Assembly: GCA_030998225.1 (NCBI GenBank)
Contig: JAPYXD010000678.1
Coordinates: forward strand, 248,001 to 312,000
DNA from: Diplolepis rosae
Taxonomy: Eukaryota > Arthropoda > Insecta > Hymenoptera > Diplolepididae
DNA: 64,000 nt
Direction: 5' to 3'
Positions 43,001-52,399 of the stretch are shown piece by piece. Below the pieces are notes generated by a model. That model was not told the DNA's origin. It worked only from the letters and a program-made list of their open reading frames with translations, and searched no databases. Each line of letters opens with the position of its first letter. Within the stretch, counting starts at the first letter, position 1. Both the position numbers and the translations under genes were made by a program.

Positions 43001-44713
43001 TTCTCAGTGTAGGTTTATAATCTTCAGATGTTACGAATTATTTTCTGAAGATTATAAGAATGTAACATCTGGAGATTATGTTTAGTAATATCTTTATATA
43101 TTAGATAAAGATTATAGATCATACGCTTTAACATATTTTATGTTACCGAATACTATCCTTACTTTTAACATCCAGGTTTTATGATCCGTTTTTCTCAATG
43201 TGTATATTAATAATTGTGTACTTACTATCTTCTTTATATTTTCAATCATAAGCATCCGAGCACTTGACTTCAGTCACCGGTTTCCAGAAACACAACACGT
43301 GTGCTAACTTCGCCTCTGATTTGAATCTCGTATGCGCCAATTTTTCCGCAAGTGTATCGTTCATTAATTAAATACTTTTTACGTAAAATGCTTATTTTTT
43401 CATACAAATATTCTATCCTAATCGTAAGATTAAATATCAAAGATTATAAAATCGTTGCATTAATCTAATTCACCTTGAATTACTATTATTTAACGATTTA
43501 ACTCAATGGCTTCGAACATAACCATTATGCCAAAAAACGATTAATCGCAATAAAACTGTATTAAGCAATTAGATTTTTATAATGTTTTCTATCAAATACA
43601 TATCATACAAGAATGCACACGATAGAACTATTTTTATTTTTTGTTATGTTATCATTTTCTGAAAAATAGGGTGCGCCAATTTAGACGACGCGCCAATTTC
43701 GCCGCTTCTCCCCTATTACTTATATCGGGAAGTGCCTGATCAGAGTCGGTGAAACTAATATAGACAGTGTAACGTACGTTATATTCTGTAAAAGAAACGA
43801 TATAAAATTTGATGTCCTGAAGTAAAGACGATTTGTTATTTATCAAAAATATAGCATTAATTTTTATTGCAGGTTATAAACAATGCTTGCGCAACACAGG
43901 CTATATTAAGCGTTTTGCTGAATTGCAAGCATCAAGACGTCTCTTTAGGTCCAAATTTAGAAGAATTTAAAAATTTCTGTCAAAGTTTCGATGCTAATAT
44001 GCGTGGTTTAGCTTTGAGCAATTCAGATGTCATTAGACAAGTACACAATTCCTTTTCAAGGTAGTTGGGTTGATTTAGAACTGTTATTCGAGTTCTATTT
44101 AATTATATTTTGAATAATTTGAAATTTTGTAGGCAGACGTTATTTGAATACGATTCGAAATCGGCATCTAAGGATGAAGACGTATTTCACTTTGTGAGCT
44201 ACTTACCTATCGATGGCCGGCTATATGAATTAGATGGATTGAAAGAAGGTCCCATGGATTTGGGCCCTTGTCCACCTGGAGATCACTGGGTACAAGCTGC
44301 AAAGCCAATTATTCAAAAAAGAATAAACAAGTAATTATCTTTTCTGTATCTGTTATTAAGGTTGATTTGTGATATAAATAACATGGAGTGAGGAAATTTT
44401 CATTTTCAGATATAACGAAGGAGAAATACATTTTAATCTTATGGCCATAGTATCGGACAGGAAAATGTTATATGAAAGAGAAAAAGCAAGATCTTGTGAT
44501 CCAGCGGAAGTAGTTCGTTTACAAGAACTCATTGAAGAAGAGATTAGAAAATCAAAAAGATATCAAATTGAAAATGTTAGAAGAAAACATAATTATCTCC
44601 CGTTAATAATGGAATTGTTGAAAGTTCTTGCTAAGGAAGGGAAACTTGTATCACTGTATCAAAAAGCAAAGGAAAGAGCAATTGAAAAGGAGTCCAAGAG
44701 AAATAAGGTTTAG
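30977..44713 (+). CDS. UCHL5: UCHL5/UCH37, ubiquitin carboxyl-terminal hydrolase L5
   Basis: Six exons join in frame: 30977-31052, 31114-31177, 40991-41096, 43873-44060, 44133-44330 and 44410-44713. They give 311 aa (human about 329), all with GT-AG introns and compatible phases. The peptidase C12 catalytic set is present at C88 (NNACATQA), H164 (VFHFVSY) and D179 (RLYELDG), the same numbers as in human. The C-terminal ULD-type region ends in a Lys/Glu/Arg-rich helix. The enzyme trims ubiquitin chains at the proteasome through RPN13/ADRM1 and also associates with INO80. Intron 2 (9.8 kb) and intron 3 (2.8 kb) carry transposons. No coding lesion is seen. Confidence 0.94.
31114..31177 (+). CDS. 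UCHL5: UCHL5 exon 2
   Basis: The acceptor is 'cttctag|gtgttc' and the donor 'ttgaa|gtaagt'. It encodes [20 protein letters not shown], typical of the UCH crossover-proximal N-terminal lobe. Two bases are left over to complete a Lys codon with exon 3. Intron 1 is only 61 bp, unlike the 9.8-kb intron that follows. Confidence 0.9.
31178..32406. repeat. UCHL5 intron 2 start: degenerate ~130-bp repeats
   Basis: From about 31670 the sequence recurs with 'tttgtagatctcattt', 'aacgtttttttcgtat', 'tcacatattaatgtt', 'gaatttagga', 'gaaaaatatac' in a loose 130-bp cycle, at least three times. The same order, inverted, occurs at 63500-63990. No coding capacity; the open frame at 31621-31803 is low-complexity. 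Confidence 0.5.
32680..34518 (-). mobile_element. hAT-type element, copy C, inverted, with nested MITE
   Basis: The 1839-bp element begins CAGCCCCCGG and ends CAGGGGGTTG. It is flanked by the exact 8-bp duplication CATTTTAC (32672-32679, 34519-34526). It is the reverse complement of copy B (28806-30767), including the nested MITE (32990-33735). One MITE end and ~100 bp of adjoining host element are missing. Its own target duplication shows a separate insertion from copy B. Confidence 0.85.
32990..33735. mobile_element. Nested hAT MITE, second copy (one end lost)
   Basis: The right end CGCCCATCCCTA at 33724-33735 is followed by ATTATAGA (33736-33743), the reverse complement of the TCTATAAT duplication seen in copy B. 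The other end and its duplication are deleted. The 93-bp tandem array is present inverted. Confidence 0.78.
34880..35160. repeat. Large hairpin, ~110-bp arms
   Basis: The arm at 34880-34985 ('ccttaacatcaaaatgta...gtctaggaata') returns inverted at 35045-35155, with 'gacgactttggataaaaaa' paired to 'tttttatccaaagtcgtc'. The spacer is ~60 bp. Pairing is nearly complete by eye. It lies in UCHL5 intron 2, in sense orientation with the transcript. Confidence 0.7.
35200..35450 (+). repeat. ~125-bp tandem repeat, about two units
   Basis: 'aaaattaagggttgcttgtc' occurs at 35228 and 35351, and 'tttcaagagcccgaaaata' at 35287 and 35409, giving a period near 122 bp. The block directly follows the hairpin and shares its 'gagcccaaaaat' motif, so both may belong to one element. 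Confidence 0.6.
35451..36804. other. UCHL5 intron 2, no recognised element
   Basis: A TTTTA-rich tract lies at 35730-35815. Short open frames (36385-36570 plus, 36595-36834 minus) have no recognisable motif. Nothing else is called. Confidence 0.4.
36805..39200. repeat. Interleaved inverted repeats A-B-A'-B'
   Basis: Segment A (36805-37029 plus 37554-37600) is inverted at A' (38230-38540). Segment B (37665-38220) is inverted at B' (38590-39195). The pairs interlock rather than nest. B and B' give the same 61-residue frame on opposite strands (37913-38098 minus, 38736-38921 plus), which shows how similar they are. An A-run difference and a few substitutions separate the copies. This may be two head-to-head fragments of one unknown element. 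No transposase is recognised. Confidence 0.65.
37030..37553. mobile_element. TTAA-type MITE, intact copy, 524 bp
   Basis: Ends GGTGGCTTGATCG and CGCTCAAGCCACC, with TTAA at 37026-37029 and 37554-37557. The inverted paralogous segment A' at 38260-38263 has a single TTAA at the same point, an empty site. This copy is uninterrupted and shows what is missing from the split copy at 11562-19059. The TTAA target is typical of piggyBac, but the ends are not the canonical CCC/GGG, so the family is unproven. Confidence 0.88.
39321..40510 (+). mobile_element. mariner element, 1190 bp, defective
   Basis: Inverted ends ACTTAATTCGTGCGGTTT and AAACCGCACGAATTAAGT, flanked by TA (39319-39320, 40511-40512). 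It lies within UCHL5 intron 2. Apart from one internal lesion in the transposase the element looks complete, so it is fairly young. Confidence 0.88.
39482..40358 (+). pseudogene. mariner transposase with one internal deletion/frameshift
   Basis: The frame from ATG 39482 gives the first helix-turn-helix ([38 protein letters not shown]). It then breaks near 39665, where about 25 residues are missing. The second frame resumes [20 protein letters not shown] and continues to the stop at 40356-40358. The catalytic triad is intact as DD34[14 protein letters not shown] and [10 protein letters not shown]. Only the linker between DNA-binding and catalytic parts is damaged. Confidence 0.85.
40991..41096 (+). 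CDS. UCHL5: UCHL5 exon 3
   Basis: The acceptor is 'cttttttcag|acctat' and the donor 'aagcag|gttaga'. It encodes [20 protein letters not shown] and on to IFFAKQ, with the oxyanion-hole Gln at its end (residue 82). It ends in phase 0. Confidence 0.9.
41838..43713. mobile_element. 1.9-kb TIR element in UCHL5 intron 3
   Basis: The left end GGGGAGAAGCGGCGAAATTG is inverted at the right end (CAATTTCGCCGCTTCTCCCC, finishing at 43713). TA flanks both sides (41836-41837 and 43714-43715). The shared inner motif 'ggcgcacc' / 'gtgcgccaat' extends the TIR to ~40 bp. The interior is AT-rich and non-coding apart from short frames. It is probably a non-autonomous Tc1/pogo-type element. Confidence 0.7.
43873..44060 (+). 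CDS. UCHL5: UCHL5 exon 4 (catalytic Cys)
   Basis: The acceptor is 'tattgcag|gttata' and the donor 'tcaag|gtagtt'. It starts [10 protein letters not shown] with the nucleophile C88. It then runs through the conserved [20 protein letters not shown] helix to the start of the active-site crossover loop. It ends two bases into an Arg codon. Confidence 0.92.
44133..44330 (+). CDS. UCHL5: UCHL5 exon 5 (catalytic His and Asp)
   Basis: The acceptor is 'ttttgtag|gcagac' and the donor 'aacaa|gtaatt'. It contains the crossover loop ([10 protein letters not shown]), H164 in FHFVSY, D179 in YELDG, and the [17 protein letters not shown] segment closing the UCH domain. Confidence 0.92.
44410..44713 (+). CDS. 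UCHL5: UCHL5 exon 6 (C-terminal ULD, stop)
   Basis: The acceptor is 'attttcag|atataac'. It encodes [20 protein letters not shown], a long charged coiled helix, and the [20 protein letters not shown] block that in the family binds the RPN13/INO80G DEUBAD domain. It ends KRNKV with TAG at 44711-44713. A candidate AATAAA-like signal lies in 'actaataaattt' near 44739. Confidence 0.92.
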
Positions 44714-45289
44714 CATTATTCAGAGATAATTTGTGAACTAATAAATTTATTACTTCTTACATTTTTTTTATATCTGCACTGTGTAGAAGTTGCTAAAGAT
44801 ATAACTTTCGTGCTTCTTCGAAACAATGTAACGGTTCCGTTGAATATAATATGATCATATTAATTTCCTGTATCAGTATTTTTTATGACTGGTTAGAATT
44901 TTAGCAAGAATCAAATATTGCGTTTTATAAGTAAGAGCTCTTGAATCATTGTTTCTTATATGATGCTTTAATAAATAAGATACCAGTATATGATTTCCAC
45001 GAGGCTGAGAATACTAGCACCGATAAACAAACCAATGGCACTGCCGACTGAAACTTAAAGATTATTCTAGTTACACATCTCTCATTTTCAATTGTTTGAA
45101 ATTAAAATATTTTTTTCAACTTCCTTATTAATATCATCATTTCAAATACACTCGTTTAAATTTGATTAATCAGGGTCAAATAGAATTTCTTATGTAACGG
45201 CAAGAACGAATTATTTTGAACGTTTTTATTTTCAAATTGATGACTCCAATTGATTTTTCATGCCAGACAAAGATTATTCAACCTTTTAT
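44714..45289. other. UCHL5 3' flank
   Basis: AT-rich sequence holding the expected UCHL5 3' UTR. No further gene or repeat is recognised before the foldback element at 45290. Confidence 0.4.
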
Positions 45290-47230
45290 TTAATCTACAT
45301 GTTAAGGCTATGTCTCACTTGAGTCATGTGACCAAGTAATCAATTTTTTTTTTATCTACATAACTTTTTTTGTAATTAAAATGTAATTTGTTATTTGAAA
45401 CTTGGGGAAATTAAATAAAAGGCAATAAAGAAGGTTTATCTGATACTAAATATTTATAAATTATAACGGGTGACCTCCGCTGAAACGTCAAAAAAAAATA
45501 AAATCCTGTACGATGCGGACCCGAGGATTCGGGATTACCCTCGGTGTCACCTGCGTTACTTAGGCGGCTAAAATAATGAGCGCCTGGCGTCTCTCGACGC
45601 CATATTTATAAAATGATGACCCTGAAAATAAGAACTTAGCATGCAAAAAAAAAAAGCGAAGCCAAGCAAGGGTTCCGGCTAGGGTTATTATGGATTCGGG
45701 AGTCCGGATCAGGCAAGGTTTTAGGTTAGGAAAGGAATCTTAACCTAAACATAGAAGCTCTTGTGCAAATAAAATAACAAAATAAATTAAGCAAATAAAA
45801 CTAAACTACAATTTATTTTGTGATCGGGTAATGCCCTGGCTCGATATAAATACAAAAGATCTCAGATGAGATTAATAAAATATCGTGGCCAACATGGCTC
45901 GTGATATAATAAAAGAGGCAGAGCTCTGAGAGAGCCTGAGAGCCACGCGGTTCAAAGAAAATAATAACTTCAATACAGCCCGGAATAGAGTCTCAAAGAC
46001 TTACCGAGGATCTGGCCGCGATCTCTCGCCTAACTTCGTCCAGGTTGAATTCAATGTTGGCGTCCATTAGATTTATTTATTTTTTTTCGAGGTTGATTAA
46101 CTCCCTTAGGACAACGACAGAATAGAGCTGCGCGCCAAAGGTGTCGCGCAGTTTTATTACATCAGCTGGAAAGGCTAGCGCACGCGCGTGAAGCTCAGGT
46201 TTGCGCGGGCGACTCGTCTTGTGAGGACGACGGCGCCAGGCAACCAATGAGCTGAAGCGTCTATCGGTCAGCTTGCCCCATTGGCTTAAAACGTAGAGGG
46301 GTGCGTTTAAACTACGTTGAGTTTGTACTGCACAACACAGCAGTTACAAATAGACAAGGCTAAATTAAAATGTATAATACAATTTCTAATTGTTCCAACC
46401 CGTCATGCCCTCTCTATATTAATTATAATAATAATGGTGCGACGGTGTTGGAAACCATGGGCTGCAGCACGTGGTCGTTTCGGATGCCATGCCTGCTGGG
46501 TGATGCCCTCTGTGGCTTGCCTGTGAACCCCTCTGCGTGCGATGGTAACACAGCGATCTCCTTGGCGGCGCCTTTCAAGCTGGTGTTTTTCAATGAAACA
46601 AATAAAAAAAGAAAACGGCCAGAAAAACAATAAAAAAAATAAAAGAATTTTATGAGCAGCTCTCAGACTATCCCTGACAGTTTTGAGTTTTAATTAAAAG
46701 GTGGCTTGGGCTCGATCCTGTCGTTGCCGGTCGAGGAAAAAAAAAGTTAACGTAATTTACCACGTTACAAAATGTAAACAGGAAATTTCAATAAATAAAC
46801 AGATTGGTGCGAATACCGACTGTACCAACCACATTTGTATTCCACTGCACGGTCGGTATTCGCAACAATCTGTTTATTTATTGAAATTTCCTGTTCACAT
46901 TTATAAATATTTAGTACCAGATAAACCTTCTTTATTGACTTTTATTTAATTTCCACAAGCTTCCAATCGATATCTTATTTCATTTGGAAATGCGAAGAAC
47001 GAAAAGAATTCCCCATATTTAATATCTTCGGAATTAGAAAAAATTTTTTATTTGTTTCCATCCATATGAGGCAGGCAAATGTAGTTCACTGTTCCCTCTA
47101 ACATTGAACAAAGTTTCGGGGTGGTATTTTTATTACAAAAAAAGTTATATGGATGAAAAAAATAGACTAGTTGGTCAGGTGACTAAAGTATGACATTGCC
47201 TTAAACTTATCATAAAATTTAGTTTCATAT
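45290..47230. mobile_element. Foldback element with nested hairpin
   Basis: The left arm (45290-45460) and right arm (46895-47230) are inverted repeats. 'aaataaagaaggtttatctg' pairs with its complement at 46917. 'gtcatgtgaccaagta' pairs with 'tggtcaggtgacta' farther out. The right arm has ~150 bp extra. The interior (45470-46640) is GC-richer, contains overlapping short frames on both strands, and shows no recognised domain. Confidence 0.6.
46779..46894. repeat. Hairpin with 43-bp arms
   Basis: 'acaggaaatttcaataaata' at 46779 pairs with its reverse complement ending at 46894. 'gcgaataccgac' pairs with 'gtcggtattcgc'. The loop is ~30 bp. It lies at the inner edge of the right arm of the foldback element. 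Confidence 0.75.
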
Positions 47231-47497
47231 TTTTTATTTATATATAGCTTCCTCGAAAAGAAAATAGTATTTTTTATCCGACTCCCCTTGATAACGTGAC
47301 GTTTCAAGCATGTGAAGCACGAACCAATACACCGCCCGCGGAAAAGCCTTTCGGCTTTAAACTTCGCGGGCAGTTGGTTCCAGCTTAAAGTCGCGTACGA
47401 CTATAAAGATTCCTCCCCCGGCCTACGCAGACAGCCAAGTCCGCCCAAGATGCAGGACCGCGGGTGTAGGCCCCGATGCGATTCCTACTGGCCCCCA

Positions 47498-48484
47498 TTA
47501 TTGCCGCGCTCTGCACGCCCATCGAGCTCCATCGTCTTCATCACCAGGGTGACACGAATCGTCGTCTCTTTTCTTGAAGCGCTTCAGGTACGCATTAAAG
47601 CAACCATGGCCCGAAAGCGCTTGCGCCAGGTAAAAGCCGACTTGACCGTGCTTTCTATCCAGCCAGGTGACGATCTCCGGGATCAGACGGTGTGTCCATC
47701 TCCGGGTTTGGTCACCATGCCATCTCTTCTGCCATTTCTCGACGAGTCTGCGCCTTCCATCCTTGCGGATGGCATCCTTCGCGCGAGCGATTTCCTGCAG
47801 GTTTGTTAAGCAGGTGAGCTCCTTACGGAGCTGAAAGGTTTCTTTCCTTTCCTCCGCCAATAAATCTATTTGTGGGACGCTCGCCAGGACCAGCACAGCG
47901 CTCGTCGACACAGTTTGGTATGCTGAGATGATTCTCATCACCACACTTCTCTGTGCCGAGAACAGCTTCTTCAGGATAGCATGGTTGTTAAGGGCACTTG
48001 TCCAGATCGGAGGTGCATAAAGCAGCTTCGAATTTACCACGCTCGCCACCAGCCTTCTCTTAGCTTCCCTGGGTCCACCAATGTTGGGTATGAGCCGAGT
48101 CAGGGCAGCCTCACATTGGATGGTTTTGGCAGTCGCGATCTGCAGGTGTTCGCCGAAGCTAAGCCTTCGATCCAACTGCACACCCAGGTACTTAATGCTC
48201 TTTTTCAACTTGATTTCATGTTCCCCGAGAACGATCCTCGGGTATTTGAAGGATCTCCTGTACGTGACCAGCAAAGCCATTTTCAGGCCTCTGCTATCCA
48301 ACCAACGCTTTGCCCGCCACAGACTGTCATTGATCCTCAGCTCCAGGATTTTGACGTCGTCAGCGGCACACACGATAACTGCGTTATCCGTGCAGCCGAT
48401 TATACTCATTCCACTAGGTAGGTCCATGCGCAGGAAATCGTCACACATCACATTCCACACGAGTGGTCCTGTCCGCGACCACAT
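47498..48484 (-). pseudogene. LINE ORF2, palm/thumb and C-terminal domain, catalytic box mutated
   Basis: It resumes at GPLVWNVMCDDFLRMDLPSG. The place where F/YADD is expected reads IIGCTDNAVIVCAADD, so the second and third catalytic Asp positions are altered (CTDN). The rest, LKKSIKYLGVQLDRRLSFGE and the long Arg-rich tail to 47498, is normal for R1-type thumb and C-terminal regions. Confidence 0.75.
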
Positions 48485-48485
48485 G

Positions 48486-49424
48486 TCATCTTTTTTTGAG
48501 GGACCATTTACCTTCTTCGTATATCACCCACCTATCACTCAGATAGTCATCTATCATTCGCAACAGGTAGTCTGGAACCTTTTTCCGCACCACCGCCTCG
48601 ATGCAGATGTTCCATCTCGCGGTATTGAATGCATTGCGTATGTCAATGCTGATCAACGCGCAGAATCCCTTACGCTTACCAGTTCCTCGTCTTGCTTTAG
48701 TGGCGATGTCCACCACTGCCTGGATGGCGTCAACTGTGGACCTGCCTTTCCGAAAGCCGAACTGGTTTTCCGAGAGACCATTCTCGCCTCTCAGTCTGTG
48801 TAGGATCATTTCCTCCAGAAGTTTCCCCATCGTATCCAATAAACATATTGGTCTATACGATGAGGGATCCCCTAGAGGTTTGTTACCCTTCCTCAACAGG
48901 ACCAACCTCTGCTTCTTCCAGTCTGCGAAGAACCTCCCCTCCCGAAGACAGGAATTAAAGACTTCCAGGAGGTTCTCCGGATATGCCCCGATCACCTCTT
49001 TGAGGATCTCGTTCGGCAACCCGTCGATCCCTGGCGCTGTTTTTGCCTTGAGCCTCCCACCAGCTCTCTTTAGTTCTTCGAGAGTGAAGAGTTCTTCGCG
49101 CTGGATCACGCAGGAACTTCGGTCCTGTCTTTGGAACGGCCCCACGTGTGGAAACAAGCCACGAACAATGTACTTGACTCGATCGGGATTGTCCAGGCCT
49201 GAGGTCTTTCTTCTAGTCACCAATTTCTTGGTGACTATTTTGAAGGCGAGACCCCACCGATCAAGTCTATCCAGCACTAAAGTCGGCTTTTCTTTATGCC
49301 TCGCCTCAAAGCTGTTTTTGCCCTTTTCCATGCCTCGTGCAGCGTAGCATCCCCCTTTGAACGGGTGAATTTTCGCCGCGCTGCGAGGCATTCTCGACGT
49401 AGGGCTGCCAACTGGTCGTTCCAC
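48486..49424 (-). pseudogene. LINE ORF2, reverse transcriptase fingers and palm
   Basis: Motifs in order: TAPGIDGLPNEILK, SYRPICLLDTMGKLLE, NQFGFRKGRSTVDAI, and ISIDIRNAFNTARW, where the motif A Asp is intact. The frame ends at 48486 in a Lys-rich patch, just before motif B. The following frame begins two bases later, so a single indel separates them. Confidence 0.75.
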
Positions 49425-50270
49425 CAGTACATCGAACCCTTGGCTTGCCTGCGCTCACGGCGAGGCATCGAGTAGTCGCAAGCCGCGACCACCTTCTGCC
49501 TCACCGAGCGCACAGCAGCTTCAAACGACCCAGCAGGGCAGACCGAACCAAGCTCATCGATGAGCCTGGTTTTTTCGAGGTGTTCGCGAAGTCTTTCCCT
49601 GCTGAGTCGTCTCGTGTTCCAGGAGGGGCTCCTTACCTTGCCGTCCCTTCCCGTATTCACTGGGTGACTCCGTTCCTGGATGCTAAACTCAATGCACTAA
49701 TGGTCGCTCAATGTTATTACATCGAGGATGCACCAGTCGCCTATCCTTGAGGCGAGACGGGGCGCGGCAATCGTGAGGTCGATAATTGACCCCCCCCCGC
49801 TCCTCGTCTGAACGTAAAATCCCTGCCCCGATTCAATACAATCAGGTCATTCCTGGCGACCATCACACCGACCAAGATCCCCCTCCTGTCCAGACGGGCT
49901 TCTCACCACTCGGGCGACTTCCTATTAAAGACGCCCGCAATAAGGGACCGCCCACATGCCTCTTTGAGGCTTTCCGCAAGGAGGAGGATCTGGGTCTCAA
50001 AGATCCCGAAAAGATCGTTGGGGGAGAAGTAGCAGCTGTACACACGTACCCCCGCCACCTGCACCCAATCGAACCCCGCATCGGTCAGCAGGAAATCTGC
50101 GATGCTCAACTCCGGGCTGCAGAAAAGTATCCCAGCCCTCCTTGATGCATGCTGGTACCAAGCAGAGTTTTCGGATCATTTGTGTTGCTCACTAATGAGC
50201 AACACATCGGCCCTCCTCTCCCTGGCAGTCTGCATCAGAAGGTTCTGGGCTTCCTTCCCTCTTCCGAGGT
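49290..50270 (-). pseudogene. LINE ORF2, endonuclease region
   Basis: Overlapping minus-strand frames (50179-49863) hold scrambled apurinic-endonuclease sequence: an N-terminal 'KFLQLNLGRGKEAQN'-type start near 50280, then 'YSCYFSPND'. The next frame (49660-49277) is the linker to the reverse transcriptase (SMYWWNDQLAALRRECLAAR). Catalytic residues cannot be verified because of frame breaks. Confidence 0.55.
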
Positions 50271-50286
50271 TGAGCTGTAGAAATTT

Positions 50287-51233
50287 CACTTTCCACCTCT
50301 CAACCTCCGGAGTTCCGCCCTGAATATTGGGCAAGAACCGCTCCCCGAAGCATGGGTGACATCTTTTTCGCCCCTATCAGATGCCAGCAGGCATCCTTCC
50401 TGCCTGGAAGCGTGCAGCCACACGACACATGGCCATATCCCTGGCACCTGAAGCACCTGGCAACCTTGACATGCTCCCGGATGCGGCAATCACCCACCCC
50501 ACCTTTAGCCTACTGAGCCCGAGCAAGCTCTGGGCTTCCGCCTCGTTTAAACGGACCACCGCAGTCTGCACACCGCCAAAGCGTTTGTACAGCCTGCACT
50601 GCTCCCCGAGGTCTTGCCCAGCGCGATGCATAGCGCGGCAACAACCTTTTCTCTTGTGACTGTCTCGTCGAGGTCCCTAACTTCAAGGCACCTCTTCGAG
50701 ACCAAAGATTTAACTTCGGTCTTCTCCCCGACCGCCTGGTCAAGCGCCTTTTCGAAGGTCGAGACGTCACCCCCCTTTCTGAGGACCAGAAGGATCTCCT
50801 CCCTCCTGGTTCTCCGAATGGAGAGGACCTCCGCCCCTGCATTTTAGGGGTTAACATTCGCCTTCATAGCCTTCAGGATATCGGCGTAGGACTCTCCATC
50901 CTTCGCCGACACTCTGATAGCGTCGCCCGACCTGGCGGCCGGAGAGCGCCTCACCAACTTCCCCTTTGTTTTAGGTTCCTGCGCAGAGGGCACAGGAACC
51001 TCTTTCTTTTTCTTATCTTTTTTTCTTTTTTTTCTTCCACCAACATGGCCAGGGTTGTTTCTCAGCATACCCTACTGGATAACGCTGAGAGCCCTGGCCA
51101 ACCTCTCCATTTTCTTACTTTGCTCCTTCAGGAGCTGAAGGACGTCTTTCCATCCATCAGCCCCTGGAGGAGTGTGTGAGTGCGCATCTGGCGCCTTCAC
51201 TTCTCCATCTCCTTTGTTATTTATTGAAAACAT
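50287..51233 (-). pseudogene. LINE ORF1 (gag-like, zinc knuckle)
   Basis: It starts at ATG 51233 (MFSINNKGDGEVKAPDAHSH). It meets a stop near 51075, then continues in other frames: a Lys-rich stretch (KKRKKDKKKKE), an RNA-recognition-like region, and the knuckle CFRCQGYGHVSCGC with a second Cys/His group (CWHLIGAKK). The zinc-knuckle pattern C-x2-C-x4-H-x4-C is the strongest evidence. At least three frame breaks are present. Confidence 0.65.
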
Positions 51234-52399
51234 ATTAATCCCGTCGTGTCTTAAGACGGTTCGCCCATCATGGGAGCCCTACCGCAGTAGCTATCCCCTA
51301 CCGCTATCCCCGCCTGTATAGATCCCTAGTTATGTGCGCCGAAACCGAGGAGCGGCTTATCGGATGGTGGATCCTATCGGCACATTAAATGAAGCTAGTA
51401 AAAAGGTTACGGGATAGTCCCGCGCCATAATGATGCTAAAGGTTCAACGTCACCCCTATCGACCGAGCGGTGCCGGGTGCGCCCGACACCTGACCTGGAC
51501 TTCAGGCTAGACGGTGTGCGATTTATCCTACGCAGCGTCGGGTATAAGGAAATGCTGACCAGGTAATCCTTCATTCCTGCGCCCGGACGTCCATGATTTC
51601 AACCCCGAAATTGGCTCCAGACAGTAGAAACGTGAGCGGTTTTCCCAGTTTAACATGTGGTTTCACGGGATCTTTGCCCTTCGCGGCCGAACACCGGAGG
51701 GACTTACATTTACCCATATTACTTTCACAGAGGTAAGGTACTGACATCGCGTCTTACCCTGGTCGGGAGGCTACTACTCCTCCCTTGGCTAGTCTATCGG
51801 GAATATCCACCAGGCACCGGCCGCAGCCCATTCACTCAGCAACGCATTCCTACTGGTATGTGTGGGTGTCGGTATCGTGCATGGGGTTGTGATATGACCG
51901 CAAGAAGGGCACTAGGGAAGTTCAGCGTCACCGCCGCATGCGCATTTGGGTCGATACCCCGATTAAGGGGCCCCCCGCAATTCACACTGTTTCCACTCAT
52001 GCGGCATCAAGGAACCTGTTCAAGGTCCCCTGATGCTTTTGCTCCACATCGCGTCCTCTCGCGCCTGAAGGTTGAGGAGAAACCATTCAAACGCGTGCGC
52101 CCGGTAGGCCCACCGCTAGGGAAAGCCTGTCTATAAGGCTCCTTTGACGGCCATCCTGACGGCAACAGCCCAGCTGCTGGTAGAGTCCTTTCGGCTACTA
52201 CCGTTGGCGGGCCGCAGGATTTACGATACGATAACAGCACCATCTTTCGAGAAGTCACGGACTTATTGAACAGCCCTCGTAAAATATCGGAATTGCGCGT
52301 GACGTCACGAAAATTGCTAAATGGCGTCGCGAATCGAGGGATTTTAAGATTGCAGCATAGGTCTGAAAATGATTTATAAGACTAAATGATATTAAGTAA

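Larger units (their letters stand above)
47310..52290 (-). mobile_element. R1-like non-LTR retrotransposon (LINE), decayed
   Basis: This GC- and CpG-rich block contrasts with its AT-rich surroundings. In transcription order on the minus strand it has a ~1-kb 5' region (52290-51234), a gag-like ORF1 with CCHC knuckle, an AP-endonuclease region, reverse transcriptase, and a 3' tail. The 'GPLVWNVMCDDFLR' stretch resembles R1-clade reverse transcriptases. No 28S rDNA is visible at either side, so it is not in the canonical R1 site. Multiple frameshifts and loss of the catalytic box show that it is dead. Confidence 0.75.

Noticed and set aside
47312..50857. Long plus-strand open frames (for example 47312-47809, 47981-48421, 48081-48803, 48601-49347)
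   Set aside because: They are antisense shadows of the GC-rich LINE ORF2 on the minus strand; the minus strand carries ordered reverse-transcriptase motifs and the plus frames carry none.
51240..52260. GC-rich stretch as possible rDNA next to the R1-like element
   Set aside because: I see no conserved 28S or 18S core sequence; it is better explained as the 5' region of the LINE.
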